Shown: positions 34,189-44,216, numbered from the stretch's first letter. The stretch is DNA of 64,000 nucleotides from Photobacterium aquimaris (GCF_002954455.1 NZ_MSCC01000001.1:1425679-1489678); one strand, 5' to 3'. Numbers and translations are program-made. The notes: a model not told the origin generated them from the sequence alone.

Positions 34189-34587
34189 TTACAACTTCAC
34201 CGCTTGATTTTGACTTAACAATCGCATGCCGTTAATAATTTTTGCAAACCACACCACTATCGCCACAATCGCAATCGCACCACCAATGAAAGGCAGAACA
34301 TTTAAAATATTAGCCAAAATATCACTATGAACCCAATATTCAGCCCCTGCAATCATGCCTGTTGTTGTTGCAGCCGACACACCTAACACCACAAAAAAGG
34401 TTAAAAACAAAAAGAAGCTACGAATAATGGTGTAGTAATGGCTATAAGTTACTTCATCAGTGCCTTTATCGAGTTTATAACCCGCATAAATAATGGCGAT
34501 AATACCTGATAATAGTAAAGTAAATGGGGTCAGAAAACTGGCAATATAGGCAAACCAAATACCCTTTTTATATTCTTCCGTCATCAT
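34189..34587 (-). CDS. Small integral membrane protein (DUF4870-like)
   Basis: A 132-aa protein with about three transmembrane helices (IASFLTPFTLLLSGIIAIIYA, SFFLFLTFFVVLGVSAA and VLPFIGGAIAIVAIVVWFA). The layout with HYYTIIRSFFLF between the first two helices resembles the Tic20/DUF4870 group. Function unknown. It is monocistronic. Confidence 0.55.
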   Translation of the reverse strand: MMTEEYKKGIWFAYIASFLTPFTLLLSGIIAIIYAGYKLDKGTDEVTYSHYYTIIRSFFLFLTFFVVLGVSAATTTGMIAGAEYWVHSDILANILNVLPFIGGAIAIVAIVVWFAKIINGMRLLSQNQAVKL

Positions 34588-34798
34588 TTTTATCCGAATA
34601 ATTAAGCAATTAATAACCTAATTATCACAGGTATTTTACCAAGTTCAAGTTACGCTCTAAATTACGATGATCGGGATCAACTTATCAACAACCACTGTCG
34701 CTAGAGTCTGCTATAACGCCCTAAAAGAACACATGCCTGTGATAAACAGCAGGCATGATAGGTTAACTAGTGATAGTTAGTCGTTAGTAATAAACGTT

Positions 34799-35356
34799 TT
34801 ATAATTTCTCATCGGGTGTTTCAATTTCTGAACCATCTTTAATACGGCGATGGCCTTGTTCTAGGTGCACAAAATCTACCAAATCATCACCGCTGACTTG
34901 AAACGCTTTACCAAACCCTTTTACAAATAACCCCTGAGTTGGCGCTAAACGGAATAAAACAAAATCTTCTAAGCCACTCAATCCATCAATAATTTCACCA
35001 AAACGTTGACGTAAAGCAGCAACAGCTAACGTCCAACCCTCGCAATTTCGATCAACCACACTGACATCAGCTTCAAAGGTTAATCGTTTACGGGCATACA
35101 AGGTTTTCGCTGCAGTTTCATCTTCAATCATCATCAAAGAGACCTGCGGATTTTCTAGTAAATTACGCGCATGTTTGGCAATTTGACTAATTAATACATA
35201 GTAACCATCATCAAGTAATGCAAACGGCGCATAACTCACATTGGGTTTGCCATTCATATCGACGGTTGCAAGTTGCAGTGTTAAACACGCTTCACGAAAT
35301 TCTTTAATCTCTGGCCCTAAGCGGTTTTGTAAGCGCTGTTGTTTTACTTCACTCAT
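34799..35356 (-). CDS. hutZ: Heme utilization protein HutZ
   Basis: A 185-aa split-barrel protein of the PNP-oxidase-like fold. In Vibrio, HutZ binds heme and supports its degradation to release iron. Seen features are LQLATVDMNGKPNVSYAPFALLDDGYYVLIS near the N-terminus and GFGKAFQVSG near the C-terminus. It is the last gene of hutW-hutX-hutZ. ATG at 35356 has AAGAAGGG upstream. Confidence 0.88.
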   Translation of the reverse strand: MSEVKQQRLQNRLGPEIKEFREACLTLQLATVDMNGKPNVSYAPFALLDDGYYVLISQIAKHARNLLENPQVSLMMIEDETAAKTLYARKRLTFEADVSVVDRNCEGWTLAVAALRQRFGEIIDGLSGLEDFVLFRLAPTQGLFVKGFGKAFQVSGDDLVDFVHLEQGHRRIKDGSEIETPDEKL

Positions 35357-35438
35357 TTTATATCCCTTCTTCCATTTTAATTCGGGCTGACTTATTTTCT
35401 ATTTGTGTATGTTGTTATTATTTTTTAACTGACGAAGG

Positions 35439-35969
35439 TTATTGATTCGCTAATAGCTTTAACTGGTGGAATTTTTCAATTTGGTGAGGGTATAAATTAC
35501 GCTGTTTATCTCTTCCCAAATAAACTTTAAACACACATTCACCTTTGGCTGCAAAAAAGCCAATAAAGTAGCTCTCTTGACCCATAAATGGCTTGCTGAC
35601 TAATGCGATATATTCAACTAGATCTAAGCGTAAATGGCCGTGTAGTTCGCCATCTTTACCCATTAAATTATAGTAGCCACGGGCGAACTTGCCTTTAGGG
35701 AAAGGAGCTTTAACTTCAAAAATAGAGCCCATTGAATGTACAATTGTTGTCACAACTCCCCAACTCGGTAAGGCTTCAACAATAGATTGGGCTAAATGAC
35801 CAACTAACGGCACAACCAACTCTGATGGTAACGATAGCACCACTTCGCCTTCTGTAACTTGTAATTGTTCAGCGATAGCGCCAGCATGCAATTTGTCATT
35901 TTGTTGCAGAATATCAGTAACCTTGGTTTTTAATTCTGTCTGAGAATAGCGAGTAAACACAGTTATCAT
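35439..35969 (-). CDS. hutX: Heme carrier protein HutX
   Basis: HutX (ChuX/HuvX family) binds heme in the cytoplasm and passes it to HutZ. The family core GSIFEVKAPFPKGKFARGYYNLMGKDGELHGHL and SKPFMGQESYFIGFF lines are present (shown in parts: GYYNLMGKDGELHGHLRL). The ATG at 35969 has AAGG directly adjacent, so a GTG at 35960 with an eight-base spacing may be the real start. It lies between hutW and hutZ. Confidence 0.88.
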   Translation of the reverse strand: MITVFTRYSQTELKTKVTDILQQNDKLHAGAIAEQLQVTEGEVVLSLPSELVVPLVGHLAQSIVEALPSWGVVTTIVHSMGSIFEVKAPFPKGKFARGYYNLMGKDGELHGHLRLDLVEYIALVSKPFMGQESYFIGFFAAKGECVFKVYLGRDKQRNLYPHQIEKFHQLKLLANQ

Positions 35970-36007
35970 CCTTATTTAATTAATAAATATTTTACGTTGA
36001 AATATCG

Positions 36008-37420
36008 CTACGGTTGCCCTTTCGATATCGCTGTTGTTACCACTTGAATCAACGCCTGCGCCAGTGTCACTGACCAAAATTGCCCTGCTAAGGTTAAATT
36101 CAAATAACGGTGATTACCGTGTTGTTCTAAGGTCACGAAGCCATTTTTTTGCCAACGCTCAAATAGCGGTAAGCAATAACTAAATAATGGCCACCCTGCT
36201 TGTTTATCGAGTTCTTTGGCAACAACCACACCACGATCAAATCCTGCTTTAATGGTGGTATTTATCATTGCATGGGATGACGATTTAACCATCATCGCCA
36301 AAGGAAAATGCTGCTGGCTAACGTCATCCATGTAACGTTCTAATTTACGGTGTTGCATAAAGCCATAACCACCAACATTCCCTCCTGCACCAGCACCAAG
36401 TGGCAACACTTCTGCGGTTGTTTTTGCTAGGCTGTTATAACAACTCCGCTCACGGTTATCTCGCGCCCAGTGATTAACACTTAACCGGCGTAAGTGATGC
36501 TTAGCCATATAATCGACCCCAATTTCAAACATTGAGGCTTTAGTGATGGTATCAGCAGGCTCAGGTAAACGGCCTTGTTCGACCATTTTTCTCATCGGAG
36601 TATTACCCATTTCAATTAATTGATATAAATCAACGCCGTGTGCGCCTGAATCAAGAAAGTCATCAAGATCATATAGCCATACATCGATACTTTGATAAGG
36701 CAAGCCGTAAAGTAAATCAATCACAATCGGTGCTTGATCGGTCGCTGCTAGTTCGCTGATGCGCTTAAGTACCACTTCGCGATCATCTAACCGTTTTGCT
36801 TGGCGACGCACTTGAGTATCAAAACTTTGAACCCCAAATGAAAATCGGTTAAATCCACCTTCGAGTGCTGAATCAAACATTTCATCATTAAAACGGTTAA
36901 TACGCCCTTCTAAGGTCAACTCACAATCAGTAGCTAATGGAAAATAACGGCGGATCATAGTGCCAAGTTGTTTAATTTGCGCTGCTGTTAAATCAGTTGG
37001 CGTACCACCACCAATATAAACCGCCTGAAACGGGGCAGCCTGCGTCCATGGTTGTGATGCTTTAAATTTAAGCTCAACCATTAATGCTGCAAAATAATCA
37101 TCAATTAAGCGTTGGCTTGAAGCATATTCAAAGAAACTGCAATAAGTGCACCGCACACGACAAAATGGAATATGAACGTATAAACAACGCTTATTAAAAG
37201 GCGGCGTCGTTTGCTGCAAAACACGTTGAGTGAGTGGCTGAATCTGTTCGACAGCAATAGGTGCATGGTGACTGCCACCAGCATGGGCTGATAACTTACG
37301 TCGAAAACCAAACCGCAATGGATCGGGTGTACTCTCACCTAAAATATCACGGTCAAAAACAGATGTGTCCAATATTACGGGCATATTAGCTGGCAATGTT
37401 AATCGGTCGGCATTTATCAT
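36008..37420 (-). CDS. hutW: Radical SAM heme-degrading methyltransferase HutW (ChuW family)
   Basis: A 470-aa radical SAM enzyme related to HemN and to ChuW, which opens heme anaerobically. The cluster-binding motif CRVRCTYCSF is near residues 92-101, preceded by YVHIPF. FSFGVQSFDTQVRRQAKR and HRYLNLTLAGQFW follow the HemW/HutW pattern. It is the first gene of hutWXZ and divergent from tonB with a Fur-like site between them, which fits iron-repressed expression. The AGS motif region ADNTIT is DTITKASM. Confidence 0.88.
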   Translation of the reverse strand: MINADRLTLPANMPVILDTSVFDRDILGESTPDPLRFGFRRKLSAHAGGSHHAPIAVEQIQPLTQRVLQQTTPPFNKRCLYVHIPFCRVRCTYCSFFEYASSQRLIDDYFAALMVELKFKASQPWTQAAPFQAVYIGGGTPTDLTAAQIKQLGTMIRRYFPLATDCELTLEGRINRFNDEMFDSALEGGFNRFSFGVQSFDTQVRRQAKRLDDREVVLKRISELAATDQAPIVIDLLYGLPYQSIDVWLYDLDDFLDSGAHGVDLYQLIEMGNTPMRKMVEQGRLPEPADTITKASMFEIGVDYMAKHHLRRLSVNHWARDNRERSCYNSLAKTTAEVLPLGAGAGGNVGGYGFMQHRKLERYMDDVSQQHFPLAMMVKSSSHAMINTTIKAGFDRGVVVAKELDKQAGWPLFSYCLPLFERWQKNGFVTLEQHGNHRYLNLTLAGQFWSVTLAQALIQVVTTAISKGQP

Positions 37421-37825
37421 TTTAATGGCTATGTCACTAGCCCCTCTACGTCAGTTGTTATTAGTATTTTCGATAAGGTTGGCTATATATCGATACTAAC
37501 CACACTATTTATAATGGTTTACTGTCACTTTCTAAATGCTTATCACAATAATATCAGCGTAAAAGTGGTACATCGCCACATTTATCAGTGCTTATAAATG
37601 TTGTTGGTGAGCATGATATTTTGCATTGAATAATATTGCAAATGATAATTGATATTATTCGCATTTCGTGGATAATAGCTAAAAACAAGCTGGGCTGTGA
37701 ATGTTATATCGCTAACCAATTAAAAATATTAACAAAATACACATTGCATCGTGAGGACGCTATTTTGCACAGACATTTAATTGCTACCATAGACGTCGAT
37801 ATCACCTTGGCCTTAGGTGAAAAGA
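37421..37825. other. Divergent hutW/tonB control region
   Basis: About 405 bp between the two heme-uptake operons. The best signal is the Fur-like palindrome at 37639-37660. No gene is supported; an open frame from a TTG at 37636 lacks coding character. Confidence 0.4.
37639..37660. promoter_or_regulatory. Candidate Fur box of the heme locus
   Basis: The stretch AAATGATAATTGATATTATT is an AT-rich near-palindrome (ATAAT-TGAT-ATTAT) made of GATAAT-like hexamers, as in Fur operators. It lies in the divergent hutW/tonB region, where iron repression is expected. Confidence 0.6.
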
Positions 37826-38601
37826 GTGAATACTAAACGTTATATAGCCGCTGGAGCGGTATCACTTTTGGTGCACAGTATGTTCCTTGCTGCAATGCCA
37901 ACCAAAGAGCCACTGACACTTACTATGGGTACTGATACCCCTCGTGTTAGTTTAACATTTACAGCAACGCCACCCGCTAAGAGCAATAATACTCCAACGG
38001 TTACCCCTGTAGCACCAACCGTTAATAAAACAGTAAAAAAACCTATAAAATCAAAGATAAAACGTTTAGCAAACACCGACACTGTTACTCAGAAGATTGT
38101 CAAAAAAAACCGACAATAGCAAAAACGAAAAAACTATTGCCTGAAAAACCACAAAAAAAAAACGGCGGTTGTAAAAAAAGAAAAAAAGTTAAAAAAACAC
38201 CACAAAAAATAAAAAACACATCAACCATTAAAAAAAATATACAAAACAATAAAAAAATAATTAAAAATCAATTAAATAATAAATCACAAAAAAATACTAA
38301 CAATAGTGGGACACAGATATTGAAATTAGTCTCAAAACCAACGTTTGCAACTCGACCAAGTCCGGTTAATTACCCCAAATTAGCCAAGCGCCGTGGTATT
38401 GAAGGTCAAGTATTGATTGAGGTGTGGATAGGTGCTCAAGGACAACAACTTAAACAAAAACTGATTAAATCATCGGGTGCACAGATTTTAGATAATGCAG
38501 CGATTGCAGCGATTAAGAAATGGCGCTTTTCTTCTCATATTGTTAACGGTAAGGCAATTGCCCACCGAGTACAGATCCCTGTACGTTTTAAATTGGATTA
38601 A
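37826..38601 (+). pseudogene. tonB: Energy transducer TonB, frameshifted
   Basis: TonB couples the proton gradient to outer-membrane heme receptors. The N-terminal part (GTG at 37826; membrane anchor GAVSLLVHSMFLAA, then Pro/Lys linker) stops at a TAG at 38117-38119. The rest of the gene is open in another frame to 38601 and carries the TonB C-terminal domain (PSPVNYPKLAKRRGIEGQVLIEVWI, shown in part: YPKLAKRRGIEGQVLIEVW). One extra base in the A8 run at 38102-38109 restores the frame (...IVKKKPTIAKTKKLLPEK...). The linker is unusually Lys/Asn-rich and A-rich. It could be a real lesion, a sequencing error or slippage. ExbB follows 3 bp later. Confidence 0.7.
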
Positions 38602-38604
38602 ATC

Positions 38605-39306
38605 ATGACTGTAGTCGACACGCTTACTCAACAATTTGGCCTCATGACATGGCCGTTACTTGCTTGCTCTGCCTTAACGGTCATGATTTTAGTCGAACGC
38701 TTAATACAAGTTTTTCTTTGTACCGGTGTTGGTAAAACCAAAGTCACAACCTTACTTGAGCAGCAAAATAGACATGACGATCGCGCACTTGATCAATTAG
38801 CAGCCCAACTCAAGCACCAACGACCGTTATTGTGTAAAGGTATTGCGATGTTGATTGCTCATCGCCACTTTACTAAACCATTGCGAGAAGATGCGGCCAA
38901 TATTTGGTTATTGCAAAAACGTCAACAGTTACGGTCAGGATTACGCTTACTGAGCTTAATTGGTGTGATTAGTCCATTACTCGGTTTGCTTGGTACTGTG
39001 CTTGGCTTAATTGATATGTTTAAAGGAATTGCCCTCTCTACAGGCTCGGTTACCCCTAGTGATCTTGCTGATGGTTTGGGATTAGCAATGCGTACTACTG
39101 CTGCTGGATTGATTATTGCCCTACCCGCAATTACTGGTTCGCAATTATTAGGGCTATGGGCTGACAGCATTATGGCAAAACTTGAACATAGCTTAAACCG
39201 CTGTAATTTGTGGCTCGAAGGTATGAATATTGATGCTGAGAATAGTCCAGTAAAGCCGTGTGATACTTGTGAAGAAAACCCAGCTTATAGTGGTACATCA
39301 GCATGA
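38605..39306 (+). CDS. exbB: TonB-system biopolymer transport protein ExbB
   Basis: A 233-aa MotA/TolQ/ExbB-family proton channel subunit. An N-terminal membrane helix (WPLLACSALTVMILVERLI) is followed by a cytoplasmic loop. Two further helices follow in the conserved block (LLSLIGVISPLLGLLGTVLGLIDMF and AAGLIIALPAITGSQLLG, each within one helix). It starts 3 bp after the tonB stop and overlaps exbD by four bases. Downstream hutBCD makes heme the likely cargo. Confidence 0.93.
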   Translation: MTVVDTLTQQFGLMTWPLLACSALTVMILVERLIQVFLCTGVGKTKVTTLLEQQNRHDDRALDQLAAQLKHQRPLLCKGIAMLIAHRHFTKPLREDAANIWLLQKRQQLRSGLRLLSLIGVISPLLGLLGTVLGLIDMFKGIALSTGSVTPSDLADGLGLAMRTTAAGLIIALPAITGSQLLGLWADSIMAKLEHSLNRCNLWLEGMNIDAENSPVKPCDTCEENPAYSGTSA

Positions 39307-39719
39307 TAACGATTAATAACCGCCACAATAGCGATAACTTAACACCTGATTTAACCCCTTTATTAGATATTATTTTTATTGTGATGGTGTTTTTGCTACT
39401 GACCGCGACGGTTCAAATCAAAGCGTTAGATGTCGACTTACCACAAACATCTACCCAAATATTACAAACGACTAAAGCTGATCCAATTACTATCAATTTG
39501 GTCGCAACTGAGCCTCATTGGGCATTACAAGGCCAAGCTATCAACGACTGGGACAGTTTTAACCAACAGCTATTAGCCAAAGTCAAAGCAGCGCCCAATA
39601 AGCCAGTAGTGATTGGGGCAGATAAAAAAGCCTCAGTCGAACAAATGCTCAAACTGTTAGCTTTTCTACAAAAAAACGACATCAAAGCCACTCAACTATT
39701 AATGGAAGAACAACAATGA
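39303..39719 (+). CDS. exbD: TonB-system biopolymer transport protein ExbD
   Basis: A 138-aa single-span protein. The functional Asp lies in LTPLLDIIFIVMVFLLLTAT, the one membrane helix, followed by a periplasmic domain. It pairs with ExbB to energise TonB. It overlaps both exbB and hutB by four bases, so the operon is translationally coupled. Confidence 0.93.
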   Translation: MITINNRHNSDNLTPDLTPLLDIIFIVMVFLLLTATVQIKALDVDLPQTSTQILQTTKADPITINLVATEPHWALQGQAINDWDSFNQQLLAKVKAAPNKPVVIGADKKASVEQMLKLLAFLQKNDIKATQLLMEEQQ

Positions 39720-40639
39720 TGGACCGTCAACACTCTGTTTTTACTGCACCTTCTTGGGGGCACGTTGCTCGAAAAATGCTGTTACCAATCACACTATTAA
39801 TAACAGCATCAAGCTTATTTTCACCACAAGCTCAGGCTCAACCTAATTCAGATTCGCCACGCATCATCAGTGCTGGTGCGGCAATTACTGAGATTATTAA
39901 TGCCTTAGGTGCTCAGCAACAATTAATTGCAGTGGATGTCACTAGTAAAACCTTAGTCGCACAGAGCCTGCCTAAAGTGGGCTATCACCGCCAACTATCA
40001 GCAGAAAGCCTAATTGCATTAGCGCCAACTAAAATCATTGGCTCTGATGAAATGGGGCCACCAAAAACATTAACCCTTTTAAAACAGTCAGGGATTGAAG
40101 TGGATATCGTCAATGGCGGCGAAACAGTGAATGACTTATTCCATCGCATAGATCAAGTCGCGGCATTAACTCAACATCAGCAACAAGCGCAGCAACTTAA
40201 GCAACAACTTCAAACCAGCGTTGATAAGATTGAACAACACAATTTAGATCAGCAACACCCCTTAAAAAAAGTGTTGTTCTTAATGATCCATGATGGTCGC
40301 CCAATCAGTGTGGCAGGCAAAAATACCACCGCCGATAGCATTATTACTTTAGCAGGTGCAATTAATCCTGCTGCGCCATTAGTCGCTAATTATAAGCCAG
40401 TATCTACAGAAGCTATTTTGCAGATGCAACCAGACATTATTTTATTAAGTGATCGCACCACCGCATCAATTAACAACATGCAACAATTGCTGGAAAAAAT
40501 GCCCATGTTAGCGGCAACACCTGCGGCAAAAAACAATACTATTGCGGTGATTGACGGCACAGCTCTAATTGGTGGATTAGGGATTCACAGTATTAATGAA
40601 GCCATGCGCCTTAATGGTGTTTTTTATCCACAATCGTAA
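39716..40639 (+). CDS. hutB: Periplasmic heme-binding protein HutB
   Basis: A 307-aa substrate-binding protein of the class III (BtuF/HmuT) fold. A signal peptide (ITLLITASSLFSPQAQA) precedes RIISAGAAITEIINALG, the family's opening strand. The VGYHRQLSAESLIALAPTKIIG segment carries the candidate heme-binding Tyr. It delivers heme to HutCD. Confidence 0.9.
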   Translation: MMDRQHSVFTAPSWGHVARKMLLPITLLITASSLFSPQAQAQPNSDSPRIISAGAAITEIINALGAQQQLIAVDVTSKTLVAQSLPKVGYHRQLSAESLIALAPTKIIGSDEMGPPKTLTLLKQSGIEVDIVNGGETVNDLFHRIDQVAALTQHQQQAQQLKQQLQTSVDKIEQHNLDQQHPLKKVLFLMIHDGRPISVAGKNTTADSIITLAGAINPAAPLVANYKPVSTEAILQMQPDIILLSDRTTASINNMQQLLEKMPMLAATPAAKNNTIAVIDGTALIGGLGIHSINEAMRLNGVFYPQS

Positions 40640-40657
40640 TTTGAGATCAATGACGTC

Positions 40658-41695
40658 ATGAATGTTACTCGTATTTCACCCTCCGTCATTTACGTGATCA
40701 GTATCGGTTCGCTTTTATTTGCGTTACTCAGTTCGATTGCGATTGGACCGATGGATATCAGCTATAAAGACAGCTTTATTGCCCTATTACCCGGCGAGCA
40801 CCAACTTGCAACTCATGTTGATTTAGTGATCCATCAAATACGGTTACCACGGACATTATTATGTATTGCGATTGGCGCTATATTGGCAATTTGTGGTGCC
40901 GTGTTACAAGGGTTATTTCGTAACCCTCTTGCCGACCCAGGTATTATTGGTATATCAGGCGGCGCAGGACTGGGAGCGGCCTTTGCAATCATTTTATTTG
41001 CTCCGCTAATGGCACATTATCCGCTATTAATGAACATTGGTGCTGTGCCGTTTTTTGCTTTTTTAGGAGGCGCAATAAGCACCTATTTGGTGTATCACCT
41101 TGGTACTGATAAAAACGGCACCTCTGTCGTGGTTATGCTGCTTGCAGGGGTTGCAATTGGTGCTATATCTGGCGCAGGACTGGGGTTATTAAATTACATT
41201 GCTGATGACCAAGCCCTACGTGATTTCTCTTTATGGTCAATGGGATCACTTGCTGGAGCTACATGGTCTGGTATTGGGCTAGCCTTTATTAGCCTTATTA
41301 CAATTTATTATTATTGTTACCGTCAAGCAAATGCACTGAATGCGTTTTTATTAGGTGAAGCTGAAGCCCGTCATATGGGGGTTGATGTCCAACACCTTAA
41401 ACGCAGTTTAATTATTGTGTGTGCTGCCGGTGTTGGGATCACCGTTGCGATAACCGGCCCAATTGGGTTTATTGGACTGGTTATTCCGCATTTAGGCCGC
41501 ATGATCTCAGGCCCTAACCATAAAACATTATTGCCAATATCGGCGATTTTAGGCGCTTTAATACTCCTCGTCGCAGATATGATTGCCCGCAGTGCTTTTG
41601 CACCGCAAGAACTTCCGGTAGGTATTATTACTGCGATTTTAGGCGCTCCATTTTTTATCTATTTATTAAATAAGCAAAAAGGCAGAATCGCATGA
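40658..41695 (+). CDS. hutC: Heme ABC transporter permease HutC
   Basis: A 345-aa FecCD-family permease with about ten membrane helices. Seen signatures include QIRLPRTLLCIAIGAILAICGAVLQGLFRNPLADPGIIG in pieces (RLPRTL, QGLFRNPLADP) and TGPIGFIGLVIPHLGRMI, the coupling-helix region. It overlaps hutD by four bases. Confidence 0.92.
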   Translation: MNVTRISPSVIYVISIGSLLFALLSSIAIGPMDISYKDSFIALLPGEHQLATHVDLVIHQIRLPRTLLCIAIGAILAICGAVLQGLFRNPLADPGIIGISGGAGLGAAFAIILFAPLMAHYPLLMNIGAVPFFAFLGGAISTYLVYHLGTDKNGTSVVVMLLAGVAIGAISGAGLGLLNYIADDQALRDFSLWSMGSLAGATWSGIGLAFISLITIYYYCYRQANALNAFLLGEAEARHMGVDVQHLKRSLIIVCAAGVGITVAITGPIGFIGLVIPHLGRMISGPNHKTLLPISAILGALILLVADMIARSAFAPQELPVGIITAILGAPFFIYLLNKQKGRIA

Positions 41696-42489
41696 CGGTA
41701 ACATTCTCACACTCGACGGCGATTACAGCACGTAACTTACAGCTCACATTAGCCAATAAAGTGTTATTAGATAATTTCAGTATTGATATTAAAGCTGGTC
41801 AAGTTACTGCGCTATTAGGCCCTAATGGCGCAGGTAAAAGCACCTTGCTTAAAATCTTATGTGGTGAGATGTCGCCTGAAAGTGGTGAAGTGGCATTTTT
41901 CAATCGTGATATCAATGACTGGCAACGCGCAGAACTGGCGCGCCATTTAGGTATTCTACCGCAGCACAGCTCACTCTCTTTTGGCTTTACCTGTAAAGAA
42001 GTGGTAGAACTTGGCACTATGCCGTTGTGTTTATCTCGCCAAGAAATCGATCACATCACTAGCCAAACAATGGCTAATACCGATGTGCTTGAACTTGCCC
42101 AGCGGTTATATCCGACCTTATCTGGTGGTGAAAAACAGCGGATCCATTTTGCACGAGTATTAACCCAATTAAGCCAAGCCGATGATAAATGCATTTTAAT
42201 GTTAGATGAGCCAACCTCAGCCTTAGATTTATCCCATCAACATAAAACCCTACAAATGGCACAAACGATGGCAGCTCAAGGTGCGGCGGTGATCGTGGTA
42301 TTACATGATCTTAATTTAGCGGCGCAATATGCCCAACGGATGGTAATTATTCAACACGGAAGAATTCAGGCTGACGGCACACCGTGGCAAGCGTTAGATC
42401 CCGCCGTAATTAATGCTGTCTATGGTTGGCAAGTTTCTGTTCACCCCCATCCTATCCATAATTATCCTTATCTATTATCAGCATGCTAA
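41692..42489 (+). CDS. hutD: Heme ABC transporter ATP-binding protein HutD
   Basis: A 265-aa ABC ATPase (HmuV type). Walker A is GPNGAGKSTL, the signature is LSGGEKQR, Walker B is CILMLDEPTSALD and the switch His lies in VVLHDLNLAAQYA. It energises import of heme through HutC and closes the tonB-exbBD-hutBCD operon. Confidence 0.94.
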   Translation: MTVTFSHSTAITARNLQLTLANKVLLDNFSIDIKAGQVTALLGPNGAGKSTLLKILCGEMSPESGEVAFFNRDINDWQRAELARHLGILPQHSSLSFGFTCKEVVELGTMPLCLSRQEIDHITSQTMANTDVLELAQRLYPTLSGGEKQRIHFARVLTQLSQADDKCILMLDEPTSALDLSHQHKTLQMAQTMAAQGAAVIVVLHDLNLAAQYAQRMVIIQHGRIQADGTPWQALDPAVINAVYGWQVSVHPHPIHNYPYLLSAC

Positions 42490-42872
42490 CTAACCACACA
42501 TGATGAGTCCATCAAGTAAATTTCAGTGACACTGCGATAAACTTGCTGAGATTTACGTTTTTTTGTTGATAGCATCAAATATTTTAATCCAAAACAATAG
42601 AATCGTTGCACTACGCGTAACACTCAGTAAAATGTGAACGCAAGCGATTACACTTGAAAAATATGTAATAATTATAAAGCCGCAAATAGATGTGGATTTT
42701 GTTGTTGGATACTATTTAAGACTGTAACAAACACATTATCGGTGCCAAATTGAATAATTAACGAGATGATTAACGTAAATAAGATAGATTTTATATCTCT
42801 CAGTGATTACTCAATTTGGTACCACACAATTGGCTAGAACCATTTCTAGCGCTCATTATTAGAAGAATAAAT
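42490..42872. other. Intergenic region with a LacI-type operator
   Basis: About 380 bp before the LacI-family gene. At 42638-42653 ACGCAAGCGATTACAC matches the PurR/RbsR-type operator ACGCAAACGTTTGCGT at 11 of 16 positions, which suggests autoregulation. I see no terminator for hutD. Confidence 0.4.
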
Positions 42873-43877
42873 ATGGCAACCATTAAAGATGTTGCACGTA
42901 TGGCTGGTGTTTCAACAACAACAGTCTCACACGTGATCAATAAAACGCGCTTTGTCGCAGAAGCAACGCAGAAAAAAGTTCTTACTGCCGTTGAAGATCT
43001 TAACTACGCACCAAGTGCAGTGGCACGTAGTTTAAAATGTAACACCACGCGTACCATCGGTATGCTGGTTACTAAATCAACCAACCCTTTTTTTGCTGAA
43101 GTTGTACATGGTGTTGAAGAATATTGTTACCGTGAGGGTTACACTCTGATCTTATGTAATACCGAAGGTAACCTTTCTAAGCAACGCGATTACTTACGCA
43201 TGCTGGCAGAAAAACGTGTCGATGGCTTATTGGTGATGTGTTCTGATCTCGATCAGAAATTATTAGATTTGCTTGAACGCCAAAAAGATTTACCAATGGT
43301 AGTAATGGATTGGGGCCCTGAAAGCCCACATACAGATAAGATTCAAGATAATGCCGAACAAGGTGGCTATATTGCGACTAAATATTTTATCGATCGTGGC
43401 CATACTCGTATCGGCTGTTTATCTGGCCACAATGATAAATCGACCTGTCGAGAACGCTTAAAAGGCTTCAATAAAGCAATGACAGAAGCAAATATAGAAG
43501 TCAACCAAGACTGGATCCTTGAAGGCGACTTTGAGTGTGATTCTGCTGTCGAGGCTGCTGAAAAATATATTGCCATGGCCGATCGCCCAACCGCTATTTT
43601 TTGCTTTAATGACATTATGGCGATGGCACTTATTAGTACCTTTGAACAAGCAGGACTACGCGTACCGAATGATATTTCTATCATTGGTTATGACAACATT
43701 GACCTTGCGCCCTACTTTGCACCGCCACTAACGACTATCCACCAGCCGAAACGTCGCTTAGGTAAAACGGCGATTAAGATTTTGATGGAGCGTATGAAGG
43801 ACAAAGATCACGAACCTCAAATTTTTGAGATGGCCCCTGCTATCGTTGAACGAAAATCTGTTAAAGATCTACGCTAA
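42873..43877 (+). CDS. LacI-family repressor (RbsR/PurR-like)
   Basis: A 334-aa regulator. The N-terminal helix-turn-helix and hinge helix are clear ([32 protein letters not shown]). The periplasmic-binding-protein-like effector domain follows ([58 protein letters not shown]). These phrases are closer to RbsR than to PurR, but no ribose operon is next to it, so the effector is uncertain. The start at 42873 gives the standard MATIKDV end; an extension to 42816 is not supported. Confidence 0.75.
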   Translation: MATIKDVARMAGVSTTTVSHVINKTRFVAEATQKKVLTAVEDLNYAPSAVARSLKCNTTRTIGMLVTKSTNPFFAEVVHGVEEYCYREGYTLILCNTEGNLSKQRDYLRMLAEKRVDGLLVMCSDLDQKLLDLLERQKDLPMVVMDWGPESPHTDKIQDNAEQGGYIATKYFIDRGHTRIGCLSGHNDKSTCRERLKGFNKAMTEANIEVNQDWILEGDFECDSAVEAAEKYIAMADRPTAIFCFNDIMAMALISTFEQAGLRVPNDISIIGYDNIDLAPYFAPPLTTIHQPKRRLGKTAIKILMERMKDKDHEPQIFEMAPAIVERKSVKDLR

Positions 43878-43895
43878 TAGCGTTATCTATTTATC

Positions 43896-43922
43896 AAGCC
43901 AATAATTATATTGGCTTTTTTT
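43896..43922 (+). terminator. Intrinsic terminator of the LacI-family gene
   Basis: A 9-bp stem (43896-43904/43909-43917, AAGCCAATA/TATTGGCTT) with a 4-nt loop and seven T. Confidence 0.85.
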
Positions 43923-44101
43923 CCCCTCAAAATAATTTCCCTGCTTCAAAACGCTATTAAAACGTTGTTTCTTACCAAGAAATATGAGCGATATCACATA
44001 TTCACCAGCTTTCATTAATATTCAAACTTAACTTTTTAAAAGATCGAATATAATGATTTATGTAAATACATATAATAGTAAGCAGAAGACTTACAATCCC
44101 T

Positions 44102-44216
44102 AAATAAACTTTCGCTATTGACAAGTTTATTTATAAGGTAATACATAATGATTTAAAGTAGTTCGTTTGTGATGTAAATAACTTTATTAATAAAAGTAAA
44201 GTGACAACTACTTTAA
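44102..44216 (+). promoter_or_regulatory. Structured leader of the tfoX/tfoY-like gene
   Basis: Two inverted repeats precede the gene: 44102-44111/44123-44132 (AAATAAACTT/AAGTTTATTT) and 44153-44163/44206-44216 (TTAAAGTAGTT/AACTACTTTAA), the latter enclosing a small hairpin (ACTTT/AAAGT). No c-di-GMP-I aptamer of the type known before V. cholerae tfoY is recognisable. The stems may be RNA control elements or DNA operators. Confidence 0.45.

Noticed and set aside
37636..37836. Open frame of 66 codons upstream of tonB
   Set aside because: It begins at a TTG without ribosome-binding site inside the Fur-like region, has no recognisable domain and overlaps the tonB start.
42816..42872. N-terminal extension of the LacI-family regulator
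   Set aside because: The family starts at MATIKDV; the added 19 residues have no counterpart and no good start signal.
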